A DNA stretch of 6,881 nucleotides from Rickettsiales bacterium (GTDB lineage: Bacteria > Pseudomonadota > Alphaproteobacteria > Rickettsiales > Deianiraeaceae). Made by a program: the position numbers and the translations under genes. The stretch covers positions 1 through 6,881 of the forward strand of contig CANKQN010000053.1 in the NCBI GenBank assembly GCA_947485035.1, written 5' to 3'. This document shows positions 6,384 through 6,881 of this stretch, piece after piece (position 1 is the stretch's first letter; the number at the start of each line of letters is the position of its first letter). The notes under the pieces were generated by a model. It did no database searches. It was given only the letters and a program-made list of their open reading frames with translations, and was not told where the DNA came from.

Positions 6384-6881
6384 TTAATTGTTTCGTCTTA
6401 ATGTTGGATACAGTCCCATTGCAAGTGCCATGCCTGCTAAAATTAATGCACTGCCAATTATGCGGTTTGCTGTCATTTGTTCTTGCATAAAAATTACGCC
6501 GAAGGCTATGCCAAAAAGCGGGATAAGAAATGAACCGCTTGCGGAAAATGTTGCACTGCGAACTTTGATTAGGTGAAACGAGATTATATAAGCAAGTGAT
6601 GTTGCAAAAACGCTTATGTATATTACCGATATGAAGATTTTTGGTTGCAGTAACGCTTGCATATTTGTTTCAAACGCAAGAAAGGGCAGGAGTGCGATGG
6701 AGCCAAGTGTCATTGATGCTGTGATGTTTGTAAGGGGCGAGATATCCTTGCATTTCATGCGAACAAATATTGCACAGGAGGCATACATAATTGTTGCCAG
6801 AACAAGGATTAGCGATGGGAAGATTTGCGTTTCATCAAAAGAAAAATCTTTCTTTATGTTTAAACATAGTATTCCAACAAC
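6384..6881 (-). CDS. EamA-family transporter, tandem paralogue (5' end outside window)
   Basis: The reading frame stays open to the window edge, giving the last 165 residues of a carrier; an ATG at 6786-6788 is internal, not the start. From KCKD onward it aligns without gaps to the next gene. Shared blocks include FHLIKVR[SG]ATF, GSFLIP[LI]FG and FMQEQMT[AT]NRI, and the segment before KCKD also aligns without gaps. The visible part covers the end of helix 5 and the whole second EamA half; the first half, about 125 residues if the length matches its paralogue, lies beyond 6881. Divergence in the other helices indicates an old duplication or two substrate specificities. It is presumably transcribed with the paralogue 11 nt downstream. 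Confidence 0.88.
   Translation of the reverse strand, partial: VVGILCLNIKKDFSFDETQIFPSLILVLATIMYASCAIFVRMKCKDISPLTNITASMTLGSIALLPFLAFETNMQALLQPKIFISVIYISVFATSLAYIISFHLIKVRSATFSASGSFLIPLFGIAFGVIFMQEQMTANRIIGSALILAGMALAMGLYPTLRRNN

Noticed and set aside
80..6386. No TGA stop among eight genes, hinting at a reassigned code
   Set aside because: Tryptophans I checked in nadE, rho, rpsF and the phosphatase are all TGG, and no gene needs an in-frame TGA to reach full length. TAA bias in an AT-rich genome explains it.

Overview
The window is AT-rich bacterial chromosome. All eight recognisable protein genes lie on the minus strand, so transcription runs from high to low coordinates. The S6, S18 and L9 proteins, the gene order rpsF-rpsR-rplI, and the S6 signature EYWGLRELAYQI point to an alphaproteobacterium. 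The tailed S6 and L9 and the AT bias resemble host-associated lineages such as Rickettsiales or Holosporales. That placement is inference from remembered family sequences, not a search.

Layout in transcription order. (1) 6881-5016: a drug/metabolite-transporter (EamA) gene cut by the window edge, a complete tandem paralogue of it, and a GmhB-like HAD phosphatase whose start overlaps the transporter stop by 14 nt; this is probably one operon. (2) 5015-4771: a 245-nt spacer holding a decayed duplicate of the 3' part of the phosphatase gene, then a strong-looking promoter (UP-like tract, perfect TTGACA) for the next cluster. (3) 4770-3346: rpsF, rpsR and rplI, separated by 7 and 11 nt. (4) 3345-3276: a 70-nt spacer with a stem-loop ahead of rho. 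(5) 3275-80: rho, then nadE only 7 nt later. (6) 79-1: non-coding, with a weak AT-rich hairpin that may end the transcript.

The window is mainly housekeeping: translation (S6, S18, L9), transcription termination (Rho), NAD synthesis (NadE), probable heptose metabolism (GmhB-like) and metabolite transport. I see no mobile element, CRISPR array, defence system, tRNA or rRNA. The points that deserve a second look are a pseudogene fragment of the phosphatase gene, loss of three of four zinc ligands in that phosphatase, a roughly 108-residue charged N-terminal extension on Rho, an acidic extension of about 65 residues on S18, a hairpin in the rho leader, and a lack of Shine-Dalgarno motifs at every complete gene.
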